Assembly (NCBI RefSeq): GCF_000350225.1
Contig: NW_005179101.1
Span: 338,384-402,383 of the forward strand
DNA from: Chondrus crispus
Taxonomy: Eukaryota; Rhodophyta; Florideophyceae; Gigartinales; Gigartinaceae
Direction of reading: 5' to 3'
Length of the DNA: 64,000 bases
A program made the translations under genes and the position numbers. Numbering within the stretch: position 1 is the first letter of the stretch; the number at the start of each line of letters is the position of its first letter. This document shows, in pieces, positions 10,266-19,764 of this stretch. The notes under the pieces are model-generated. The model saw only the letters and a list, made by a program, of their open reading frames with translations. It did not search any database and had not been told where the DNA came from.

Positions 10266-12024
10266 GCGATCCAAAGGAATTTAAGCAGTAATCAATCGAC
10301 GGACGTTGCCCCGTCGGATACAGTAAGAAGCAGAAAAAGAGCGCGTCAGAATGGAACTCGAAAAACCGGTCCTCGTCAGTCTCGTTATTGAAGGGGAGGT
10401 TTGGAATACCTTTTTGACCGTTCTCACCGCATGACCACTTGAGATGCACGCATTCACCTGCTATGCCCGTTATATGGTCGAGACTGGGGCGCGGGGTGAA
10501 AATTTGAGAACGTAGCCATCACATGAGACGTATATGGAATCAAGGGATATCCGATCACTATAAATTGCGATCAGTTGAAGTGAAGGTATCTTGGCTTTGT
10601 GGGGGTACGTCATGCAAAGCAATCAAATCAAACCTCTCGCAAACTTGCTTTCATCCGAGATTTATGTCCCGGGCGCACAGAAAAACACTAAATTCTACTA
10701 ATCTTGCGATCCTTGCCATTCTTAGTATTTCAAGCCTGTATTTGATCTTTCAGTTCTCCATCATCTGCTGGGACTCACAGCGTAGTGTAGGAGGGTGTTT
10801 ATGTTGTCAATATTTACCAAGAGGTACCTGCTGGGGTCAAACAGATCGATGCGCAGAGCTTGCCTTACTTGATATCATGTAGGCATATTGAAGAGATAGA
10901 GAGGATGGCAGCAAACAGCGGGGATATTCTTGGGGGAGGTAGGGAGATGCCGCAAGAATGCTAATCGCATGCCGCTTGTGTCGTGCAGACGTGACCGGGG
11001 AGCTATGTGGAACAGTCGCAGCGACGGGGAGTTGTAAGATGGGACCAAAGCTTTGTTGTTTGATGACGACAGGGTGCCAAGTTAGAAACGTTCGTGTAAG
11101 ACGACGCGGTAGTTGATGAGCGAGGCAATGTTTTTGGGAGCATCTCAAGCGCTGTTTCCACCGCGAGCGGTCACTTTTGACAATTAAGCGTGGGCCCTTG
11201 CGCTCACGCCAGGGGGAGCATCTCTCAGAATAGGGCGATGTCCGAGACCAACGGCCGTTGGTCGCCATTGAGGTAGCAGAATAGTGGCTGTGGAATGGCT
11301 GCAGCGGGCGGGGGGACAAGCCAATAGAGGGGCAGAAGCTGTACCCATTGGATTGGGATAGGCGGGCGAGTTGACATGTAGCGAGGTGATGGTGAAGCAT
11401 GGCGGTGGGAGACAACGACCCGGAGAGAACCGAGGAGACAGCTGCTGACGTATCGGTGTATGCTCAAGGGCTCCGAAATCCGTTTGCGATTACGTTGTTG
11501 ATAACCCCAATCTATAAATTATATACAATGACCCTCCCATGCAGTTGGACTTTGAGGTTGGTCATGTTCTAACTTTTCTGTTGTTCTTCACTCTACTATT
11601 ATGCTGATTGAGCATTGACTGCAGATCATTCTCCAAGCAATCTTCTTCGAGCATCTGCTTCGCCGCCGCCTTAATTTGGTCTGTCTTGGAAGATTTGTTC
11701 GTGATTGAATAAGACAGTCACTGCCATGTCTTGCATGAAAGCTGGGGCACGGGCAGTGACTGGATTTAATCGTGGAAGCCTGCAGCTATGGAACGTATCA
11801 TGGTGCGACCACAGGGATCGTGGAGTATACCTTAGAAGTGTTTGGAAAGGACCTGAAGGGATATCTGATTCTGAGCAAGTACCCGGCCTCTACAGCAATG
11901 GACATCGCCTTTCGTTTAAAGTTTATGCTTCGCCAAGCCATTCGTGTCCATATGTCTGCATCGAGCGCTGAATGACACGTGAACCACGTGTACCTCAAAA
12001 AAGAAATTTGTTTCACTCCGCTTA
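10266..12024. other. Intergenic region, no recognised gene
   Basis: Short ORFs on both strands have no recognisable family. The only stretch with protein-like composition is 11,772-11,975 (+), ending MSASSAE, 67 residues and unidentified. It ends at the target-site duplication of the copia element. Confidence 0.4.
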
Positions 12025-12029
12025 ACAGC

Positions 12030-12141
12030 TGATGAATCGTAATCCTCATGGGGGTGTCTTTACTCGTCGTCGCCGTCTCGTGGGTCTAAGTACTGCTGGT
12101 GACAGACTGTAATGCTGACAGTCTGTCCTTGCGGTCGGTCA
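12030..12141 (-). repeat. 3' LTR of the complete copia element
   Basis: 112 bp, TG...CA, preceded by acagc. The polyprotein stop codon (12,086-12,088) lies inside it. It contains a small imperfect inverted repeat around gacagactgtaatgctgac. Confidence 0.93.
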
Positions 12142-15100
12142 CGCGCGCACCTGTCAGCGTCTGATGAAGAGAGTTGCGGTCCGTCAGTCCTGGGGGACGC
12201 TGAAGGGCGCCCGTGAAGGTTGTGCTGGGGTGCGCTTTCGGGTCGGGGCTGCAGGGTTCATGTGGTTGGATGATTTTGCAGATTTCTTGAAATCGGATGG
12301 GTCCGAGAGCTCTTGTGAAGAGGTCTGCTGGGTTGCCCGCGGATGGGATGTGTTGCGCGGTGATAGCGGCGCCTTGCATGTGATGTTAAAGGTGGTGGTG
12401 CCTGACATCGATGAGCTTCCTTCTGCGCGTGGGTGCGGAATTTTCCGCGACTTGTATGGTCGATTGGTTGTCGATGAATACTGTCGTGGGGTGCTGTTGT
12501 GGGTGCTTCATGTCCCGAAGCAGCCGACGAAGCCATAGCGTCTGCTGGGCGGCGAGCGAGGCTGCGATGTATTCAGCCTCGCAGTTTGACAGGGCTACGA
12601 CGTCTTGTGGCGCCGATGTCCAGGCTATCGGGGAGTAGCCGATAGTGTGTATGATGCCCGTGAGCGACTTGCGGCTTTTGGCATTTGCATAGTCTGCGTC
12701 ACTGTATGTGCGCAGACATATCGAGGCTCGAGCGTGATACGAGATGGCCTTGCTCTTGGTGCCCTTGAGATACCGGAGGAGCCATTTGAGCGCGTGCCAA
12801 TTTGCTTGGCTGGGTTGCTTGCTGTGTCGCGTCAGCTGGTTGGTGGTGTGGTATGCGTCGTAGCGGGTGCTGTCGACGACATACCGGAGGTCTCCTAGAA
12901 TGGAGCGGTAGTGGGTGGCCAGCGTGGGGGATAGGGGCGCCGTTTGGTTCTCTACGTTCTTGTTTGGCTTTTGCGCCACGGGGGTTGTTTTTGGATTGCA
13001 TTCCGACATGTTGTGTTTTGCAAGTATCGTGCTTATGGTCTGTTGTTGCGAGATGTGGATGCTGCCTTGTGCGTCGCGTGTTATTTGCCATCCGAGGTAC
13101 GTATGGGGGTATCCGAGATTTTTGATGTTGTACTTTTGCTTGAGGGCGGTGAGTAGTTCATCGATGAGTGCTTGGTTTGAAGCGGTGATGAGGAAGTCGT
13201 CCATGCTGACAGCGAACAGCAGTGTGCCCGTTGTGTGTGTTTTGGTGAATAAGCATGGGTCGCTGTCGCATTGCTGATAGCCTTGCTTGATGAGATGTTT
13301 CTGAAGGCCGGCGGTGTAACGGTGGCCGGCGGATCGGCCCCCATATAGGTTGCTTACTAGTTGTCCCGCTTTGGTGCCGTGCTTGAGGTTACCGTCGAAT
13401 CGGGGGAGCTGTCTCACATAGACGGGGAAGCCGGGGTCATGTGTCTCGTGTAGGTAGGCGGCCTTGATGTCCATGTACTGTAAAGGCCATCTGTGTGATG
13501 CAGCGATTGCTAGGATTGTGCGCACTGACGTTTTCTCTGCCATGAACGTGGACGTTTGTTTAGGGTCGAAGTGTTTGCCTGGCTGCATGCGGTCGCCCAG
13601 TATGGAACAGCGTGCCTTTCGTTGTGCTATTTTTCCTGTTGGTGTGCGTTTGTATCTGTACGTCATCGTGAGGGGTATGAGTTTTTCGTGAGGGGGCACG
13701 TCTGATGGCAGTATCCATTTTATCGTGGTCTGTTGGTCCAGCATGTCTAATTCAGCGTTCTGTGCGGTCTCCCATTCTGCGGCGTCCGGGTACTGCCGTG
13801 CTGCGTGGGCATGGCGTGGTGCTGGTGTGGTTTGGTCGATGGTGCGTGGTGGTGGTATGTATCGGTGCTTGTTGTTGCTTTGTGCTCGCGGTTTGGGTCT
13901 TGTCAGTTTGGTTTCGAATGCGTGCGTTGACGTGTGTGTGGGATCCCAGTGTCGTGAGTATGGTTTGAAGTCGATCGCTCGGATGACCCTGTATCGCGCA
14001 CTGTTTATTGTTATGGTCATGATGTGCGTTTCCGATGTTGGGAACATGTATCGGACGGGTTCGCTGCGAGCTTGGAGTTTGGTTTTGTGTGCGTGAATTG
14101 GTGCCGCTCCGATTTGCCCGAAGGCGAAGATGCTTGTCATGCGCGCTGGTTTGCCGTGCCAGAGGCTCCACGGACTTTTTTTGGTGGCACTGTGTCTCAT
14201 TATGTTGTACTTGAAGACAACATCGCGTACTGCGTCCTCCCAAAATTGGGGTGGTAATGACGCGTGATGGAGTGCTGCTCTGGCACTTGTGAACAGCGTT
14301 TTGTTGATTCTTTCGGCAATAGAATTTTATTGTGGCTGGTGGGGGGTGTTGGTTATGTGCTGTATGCCGTGGGATTGATATGTGCTTTTTGCGTGCGTCG
14401 ATGTGAATTCTTTAGAGTTGTCTGTCCTGTACGCTTGGGGGAGTTTGTTTTGTAGGGACAACGTGTGGAACAACTGCAGTATTATGGCGTTCACTTCTTG
14501 TCTCTTGCGAATGTAGTAGGTGACAAGGTATCTGCTGGCCGTGTCTATGCAGGTGAATATGTGTGCATTTCCGTGTGTTGACGGGGGTGTGATGGGGCCG
14601 CATGTGTCTGAGCTGAGTTGCTCGGCGATGTGTTGTGAGTGGTGTGCGGTTGGGTGCGGCCGGGGGGATTGTCGAGCGTGCGCACATGAGGAACAGCTGA
14701 TGGGTGGGGGGGAGCCTTGGAGGCTGGCTGGCAGGTTGGCGATGGTTCCTTCCTGTGCCATGCGTTGGAGCGCTTTGGGCGGGGAGTGGTTGAGGGCAAG
14801 GTGCCACTCGTACGCTGTTGCTGTGGTTTTTGCCAGTTGTTTGGGTGTGTGTGGATTGGGGTCGTGGAAGTGTTGTATTTTTGGCGATCGGGTTCTGGTG
14901 GGTGTGCGATTTGGCAATAGGTGTGCTGATTTTGTCGCTGATTGAGGTGGGGTGGCCTGTGCTGTGGCCGTTGGTTGCTTGGTCGTCGTGCGGTTGTTGG
15001 CTTGTGTTGGCATGGTGCGTGCATTTTTGGCTGTGTGTCGGGTGGTGCTTTTTCGGGGTGACCAAGCATAGGCGTGCAGTGATTTATTCCATGGAGCCGT

Positions 15101-16306
15101 GCCGATGACTTTGTTTTGTCTGTCCCTGATGTGTGCCGTATTTCTGTCAAATGTGACCGTGCATTTTAGTGATGCAAGAGCGTGGACAGATACTAGTGTG
15201 TATGGAATGTTCGGGCTGTGTACTGCTTTGAGGCGTAGGGGGTACCCCTTATTGGTATATGTCTGAATGGTGCCGGCGTGGGTGCATATCGTGGGTTGGT
15301 TAGTTGCTGTGAGAGATTTTGTGAGATGGGCGAGGAGCTTCATGTGTGGTAGGGGGCGGGATGTGTGCGTGGGATTCGCTGCCGAGTCTAGGATGAACGT
15401 ACCCGCCTCGCCTTGGTGGTGGTCGGGTTCGGTGTCGGTGTCGTCCATGTTGAGCTCACTGTAATGCAAGTCGTCTGAATCGCGGATGGCTCGTGCCTTG
15501 GCGGCGGGTCGCCTACGTGCTGTCTTTTGATTCTGTGGGTGGGTTTGGTCTCTACATTCGCTGTCTGCGTGTTGCGGGTTCCGGACTCTCTTTGCGATGT
15601 GATGGCGGCAAGGGTTGGTGTGCCTTGTGGCGGGTCGGCGTATTTGCCGGGGTTGGGGGCGGCGCCCGTGGGTTGGTGTGTGCGCTCGTGGGCTGGCTGC
15701 TGCTTGTGTCCAAGGGTTTCCTGGTTGGGTGGCTTGACGGTAAGTTTCGATTCGATTGTATTTGTGCACGAAGTCCTTCACGTCTTTGGGTTGCATTGAC
15801 AGGAGCTGGAGTCCGATGAACACTGTTGTTGGGTTTTGTTTGAGGCCTTCGATCATGTATTCTTCTGTTGTGCTCTGTTTGGCGATGTCGGGGTAGCGAG
15901 CCGCGATCATTTGCGCCCTAATGGTCTCATGGCGTTGGACGTATTCATAGATTGATTGGCCTGGTTCTATGTGGCACTGTTCCGCTAGTTGTTTTAGGTA
16001 CAGGTAGTCACTCGCATTCGTTGTGTCGAGATGGGCTTTGAGCTTCTCGAGGATGTCGTGTGGTGTAGGGTTTTCGTCAGGCATAAGAAGGAGGTTGATG
16101 ATGTCGGCTGGTATTGTGGCTAGCATTTTGCCCAAGAGTTTGTGCTTGGCGTGGAGGTAGGATTTTCGTTCCTGCTCGTCGTCTGGGGTGAGCGGGTTGC
16201 CCTCGATATGTTTGATTGCATCTTGTGTGTAGGCTGCTCATTTTATGGCCAAGAGCCATGGTCCATAGTTGGATCGGTCGAGCTTGGAGATGTCCTTAAT
16301 GTCCAT
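12086..16306 (-). pseudogene. Copia gag-pol polyprotein with three in-frame stops
   Basis: One continuous minus-strand frame from ATG at 16,306 to 12,086 (about 1,407 codons). Visible domains: gag with helical segments and a basic tail; protease TFILDSAANP (near 15,375); integrase with SDTCGP, RTDNSKEF and the Glu-containing NSIAERINK; RT with PLQYMDIKAAYLHE and SMDDFLITA; RNase H with YSDADYANAK, LSNCEAEYIAAS and FIDNQST. Interruptions: TGA at 16,238-16,240 (context AIK*AAYTQD), TAA at 14,327-14,329 between the integrase Asp and Glu motifs, and TAA at 12,386-12,388 near the C-terminus. There is no frameshift. Each stop is one transition from a sense codon (for example TGG or CAA). Confidence 0.93.
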
Positions 16307-16530
16307 GGTGGTGAGCGTGTGAGATCGTTTTTGCTTGGGAGGAGGGATGTAGAGAAGGGCTGCTGGATGCAGGGGGTTGGGTGTTGATGAGGATTCGGAA
16401 AGGGGGCGGCGGGGGCGGGTTGTGATGCCTGTCTTTCTGGCTGGTCTGTTTGCAGACGCTCGACGGCTGCAAGTGCGTGTAGCGCGATCCAGTTTGTGTT
16501 CAGTTGATGGTGTGTCGTAGTGGTGCGAAG

Positions 16531-16542
16531 CGGGCCATAACC
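16531..16542 (-). other. Primer-binding site matching the tRNA-iMet anticodon region
   Basis: Directly after the 5' LTR, minus strand GGTTATGGCCCG. Its complement CGGGCCATAACC matches the anticodon arm of eukaryotic initiator tRNA-Met (GGGCCCATAACC) apart from one missing base, the arrangement known for Drosophila copia, which primes with a half tRNA rather than the CCA 3' end. The site does not begin with TGG, which supports this reading. Confidence 0.65.
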
Positions 16543-16654
16543 TGATGAATTGTAATCCTCATGGGGGTGTCTTTACGCGTCGTCGCCGTCTCGTGGGTCT
16601 AAGTACCGCTGGTGACAGACTGTAATGCTGACAGTCTGTCCTTGCGGTCCGTCA
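16543..16654 (-). repeat. 5' LTR of the complete copia element
   Basis: 112 bp, differing from the 3' LTR at about four positions (for example gaattg/gaatcg, tacgcg/tactcg). Followed by the target duplication acagc. Confidence 0.93.
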
Positions 16655-16728
16655 ACAGCCCCAACTTTGTATGATAGTCCGTCTGCCACCTTCGCCACCT
16701 TCTCCCCTCCTCCGTGCCGTCCGAAGCC

Positions 16729-17160
16729 ATGGAGATCCTCCACAATCGCGTGCTAGCTGCTGCGCGAGAAGCGCGCGAAGCGAAGTTAGCAAAGTTCGAG
16801 GCGGAGCGGGTAGCGCGGGCAGTGCTAGTGCTGACGTCGGACGCCACCCTGCGCGAAAACCTACGCGCTCAGGGCATGCCCGTGTGCCTGTTCGAGAAGG
16901 ACGGGCACGACCGTCGTGAGCGTCTGTGCGGCGCGCTGGTGCACGAGAAGCTGACGGGGCAGAAGCGCGTGCCTGCGGGTGGCGGCGAGGTGGTTGCGGA
17001 GGAGGAGGAGTTGGGGCGCCAGGAGTACCTGACGGAGGGGGTGCGGAGCTGCGGAAGGTGCGCGCAGAGCTCGTGGAGATGAGTGTGCGGAAGGCGGGGG
17101 AGGGGGTGGCGCGGGAGTGCGGCGGCGTGGGGCAACGCGCAACGCGAGAGCAGGGGGAGC
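16729..17160 (+). pseudogene. PRPF4: Prp4 (U4/U6 snRNP) homologue, 5' part
   Basis: From the ATG at 16,729, preceded by a pyrimidine-rich stretch, the protein has a basic N-terminal helix and then the SFM (splicing factor motif) core: LTSDATLRENLRAQGMPVC, LFEKDGHDRRERL, a motif shared by Prp4 and Prp18. Near 17,045 a one-base change in a G run shifts the frame; the next frame continues GAELRKVRAELVEMSVRKA, which matches the conserved helix after the SFM in Prp4. Prp4 is a WD40 component of the U4/U6 di-snRNP in the nucleus. Its WD40 part resumes at 18,128 beyond an antisense transporter fragment, so the gene is split. An intact copy elsewhere would be expected. Confidence 0.75.
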
Positions 17161-17167
17161 GTGCCGT

Positions 17168-18115
17168 GCATCACATTTGTTTTCCTTGCACCGTACAAGG
17201 AATCCTCATCTCTCGAGTCCAAACTCTGAAGCTTTTCCACAGTCCAGCCAGTAGCCAACCTTCCTGCAACACCGGCAAAAGTGACCCAAAAGTAAAGCCG
17301 ATTCGCCTCTGCCATGAAGACTCTAAACAGAGTGTATACCATTTTCTGAAAAGCAAGCACAAAGCCAAAGCCGGGCCCAACTGCAGCTGCAAACGCGACC
17401 AATAGCAAGTAAAACGATCTATCCGTGAGGATGTCTTTAACTGTGAGCTGTGAGCAATTTCGCATAAGCTCCAACGTCGATAGTGGTTGCAAAGCTGCAA
17501 GTTCGCTGTCAGAATGCGAACTCACTGTCCCACATTCCTCATCCATGACAGGCACAGTACTGGCAGTCTCGATGGACGTTGGAGTCCAGTCTGGTGGGGG
17601 CCGACGTACTAGTTTTTCAGAGGCAAGAGCAACCACGCCTGCAATAGCACCGGAGACACCCAATACCTGGACGGGACCGCCCAGGAGTTGTGTCAATACA
17701 ATGTCAACACGAATTCCAATCAAGGAACCAACTCCGCCACATAGCATTCCTACGCCCGTAATAAGGCCTGGTGCTTTCGGTACCCAAGCCTGTAAAACAT
17801 CGACCGAAGCGAGATAGATTGCGCCAGATGCCAGACCGACGGCAACGGCGGAGGCGAGAGGCAAAACAGACTTGTCTGAAGCAACGGTGTGCGGCATGAG
17901 GACTTGTGCAAACAAGGCCAAGGCGCCAATAACAGCGATATGCACCGGGGCGAGAACGGACTGGGAAGCGGGGATGAGTCTGTTCATGAGGACACCGAAA
18001 AAAGTGGTTCCGACGGCAATGCAAAAACCGGCGACACCGATGGAAAAAGTGAACAAAGCGCTGTCCATCTCCGCAATGAAGACGTCTGAGGCGTAGAAGA
18101 GGCCGAAGGTGATTT
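17168..18115 (-). pseudogene. OFA-type MFS transporter fragment inside the Prp4-like gene
   Basis: The minus-strand frame from about 18,115 (ITFGLFYASDVFIAEMD) to about 17,170 encodes some 300 residues with hydrophobic segments IGVAGFCIAVGTTFFGVLMN, VHIAVIGALALFAQVLM, LITGVGMLCGGVGSLIGIR and FYLLLVAFAAAVGPGFGFVL, ending NRLYFWVTFAGVAGRLATGW. Order and spacing fit the oxalate/formate-antiporter-like MFS family: six N-terminal helices, a cytoplasmic loop with PPPDW, then the seventh helix onward. The first helix and the last four or five are absent. The frame stays open past 17,170 into antisense Prp4 DNA, which is not transporter sequence. Confidence 0.7.
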
Positions 18116-18127
18116 AAAGTAGACAGC

Positions 18128-18600
18128 ATGCTGGGACCTGGACGTACCAGCGGTGGTGGCGAGGCAGGTGGGCGGCGAGCGGCCGCTGTCGGCGATCTGC
18201 CTGTTCGAGGCCGGCGGGCAACGGCGCGTGGTGACAGGCGAGTGGGGCGGCGGCGTGCACGTGTGGGAGTGAGAAGGGCGTTGCGAGGAGGTGCAGCGGC
18301 TGGCTCTGCACGACGGACGCATGTCGGCCGTATGTGTGGCACGCGAGGGGGACGACGTGCTGCTGACAGCCGCCATGGACGAGTGCACGGCGGTGAGCGC
18401 GTGGGGGGGGAGGAGAAGTTGGAGGAGAGTGCGAGGCTGAGCGAGCATCGTGGAAGAGTGGGGGATGTCAAGATGCCCCCCGGAAGGAAGGGGCTCGTGT
18501 TGAGCGGCGGGTTTGATGGGGAAGTGCGTGTGTGGGATGATGGACGGCAGGGTGATGGGGAGTGGCGGGCTGGAGGGCGGGATTTGGATATGACAGTTAG
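18128..18600 (+). pseudogene. PRPF4: Prp4 homologue, start of WD40 domain
   Basis: One frame reads VGGERPLSAICLFEAGG, then a VTGEWGGGVHVW blade, matching the first Prp4 WD repeat (GDDRPLS... TGSWSG...VW). A stop follows directly after VHVWE, and the frame continues as LALHDGRMSAVCVAREGDD and LLTAAMDECTAVSAW. Another frame then has LSEHRGRVGDVKMPPGRKG and LVLSGGFDGEVRVWDD, a further WD blade. At least one stop and one frameshift. The remaining blades are absent. Together with 16,729-17,160 this is one decayed gene split by the antisense MFS fragment. Confidence 0.65.
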
Positions 18601-18650
18601 CGGGGCGAGGTCGGCAAGAGGGATATGACTTTATTTACGCTTACTAAACG

Positions 18651-19066
18651 TGCTCTCCGTCTACTCTCCCAAACCCAAGTGAGTGGGTTTACTCTCTTAA
18701 ATGTATTACTGTACCGTTCTCACTGGGGTATTGTGGAACACTTTCCGTCATCCTGGGAATCGTCAAATGTCTGTAAAATTTCACTGATTTTCCTAGCAAA
18801 ATTTTATGCGCGATCAGGTGGCTCATGGGCATCGGGGGGTACTATGAAACACCCGGAAACGTCCTTTTTCGGTGTTCCTCCGCGCATTCTCGAAAGACCA
18901 CATGCAGCCACATGGGTCTGCCCCGGAGCGTCATCCTTTCGGCAAATTTCTGCTTAAAATTTGGGGGTGTTCCAAAATTCCCCATGTTCCATAATACCCC
19001 AGTCAGAAGGGTACCGGTACCCTTCTGGTAGTACGAAGGGTACGTTTGGGAGAGTAGACGGAGAGT
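18651..19066. mobile_element. MITE-like element with 22-bp inverted ends
   Basis: The left end has ctctccgtctactctcccaaac from about 18,653; its exact reverse complement ends near 19,065. A second internal inverted pair, actggggtatt.tggaaca, lies near 18,721 and 18,990. The right half also contains ggtaccggtacc-type short palindromes. No ORF. The roughly 415-bp length, terminal inversion and lack of coding capacity fit a MITE. No clear target duplication was seen; the family is unknown. Confidence 0.7.
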
Positions 19067-19362
19067 GCCATGTACCTTTTTTGCGCAACGATGCAATTTG
19101 CGGGCAACAAGTCATGCATTATCCTATGCCCGCGTTTCGTCACGCGTCACACTCACACCCGTCCACGTAGCAATCCCCCAGAGAGACCTCGCGGCGCCTT
19201 CTACAGTAAAGTTACACACACTCCCGGCGCGCCCTCGCACCGGCGCCCCCTGTCACTGCGCCCAATGCCGCGACACGCCGCGCACGCACCGCCGCTCGCG
19301 CCCGGCGACTCGCGCAATTCCGCTCGGCGAACGGCCTTCCCCCGCTGCGGCACGCCCGCTCC

Positions 19363-19590
19363 CATGGCGACTAAGACGCCGTTCTATGCGGCGAACGCGC
19401 GCGCAGAGCGCTTGTGCCGGCTGCTCAGCTCCACGCGACGCTGGCACCCGCGCTTGGCGTGGTGATGCTCTCCCACGGGTTTGCGTCGAGCAAGTGCGGC
19501 GCGTTAGTGACGACGCTGGCGGCCGTTGTTTCGGCGCGGCTGCCGGCGGGACATGGCATGGCGTGGCCTCGTTCGACTCTCTGATAGAAA
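19363..19590 (+). pseudogene. Alpha/beta-hydrolase N-terminal fragment
   Basis: After ATG 19,363 and a one-base frame change near 19,415, the frame reads LHATLAPALGVVMLSHGFAS and SKCGALVTTLAAVVSARLPA, resembling the oxyanion-hole strand of serine-aminopeptidase-like alpha/beta hydrolases (HGFASSK). A further frame change gives GVASFDS, where relatives have GVARFDF. No nucleophile elbow or catalytic triad remains. Weak but specific resemblance. Confidence 0.35.
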
Positions 19591-19764
19591 CGCCAGGACA
19601 AACCTTCATATTTAGAGTACGGAAAGTACTTTCCGTTACAAAGTATGATTAGAAAAATGATTGCGGTCCGAATGCCGCGCACGGTCACCCCGACCATTCC
19701 AGTAGCGCAATCGGTGACCGTGATCAATTTCTTGGATACATGGCGGCGTCATTCTGGGCTGTGA

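Larger units (their letters stand above)
12030..16654 (-). mobile_element. Complete Ty1/copia LTR retrotransposon (4,625 bp)
   Basis: Two 112-bp LTRs (12,030-12,141 and 16,543-16,654) start TG and end CA, differ at about four positions, and are flanked by identical 5-bp target duplications acagc at 12,025-12,029 and 16,655-16,659. The polyprotein runs on the minus strand in the order gag, protease, integrase, RT, RNase H, the copia order. The right flank is about 70 bp upstream of the Prp4-like start codon, so the element landed in that gene's promoter region. About 3.6% LTR divergence and three nonsense codons mark it as not recently active. Confidence 0.95.

Noticed and set aside
14520-15819. 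Plus-strand Cys/Trp/Val-rich ORFs over the copia element
   Set aside because: Exact shadows of the copia gag-integrase frame on the minus strand.
16869-17170. C-terminal extension of the MFS frame (minus strand)
   Set aside because: The frame stays open but runs antisense to the Prp4 SFM region and is Arg/Pro/Ser-rich shadow sequence.
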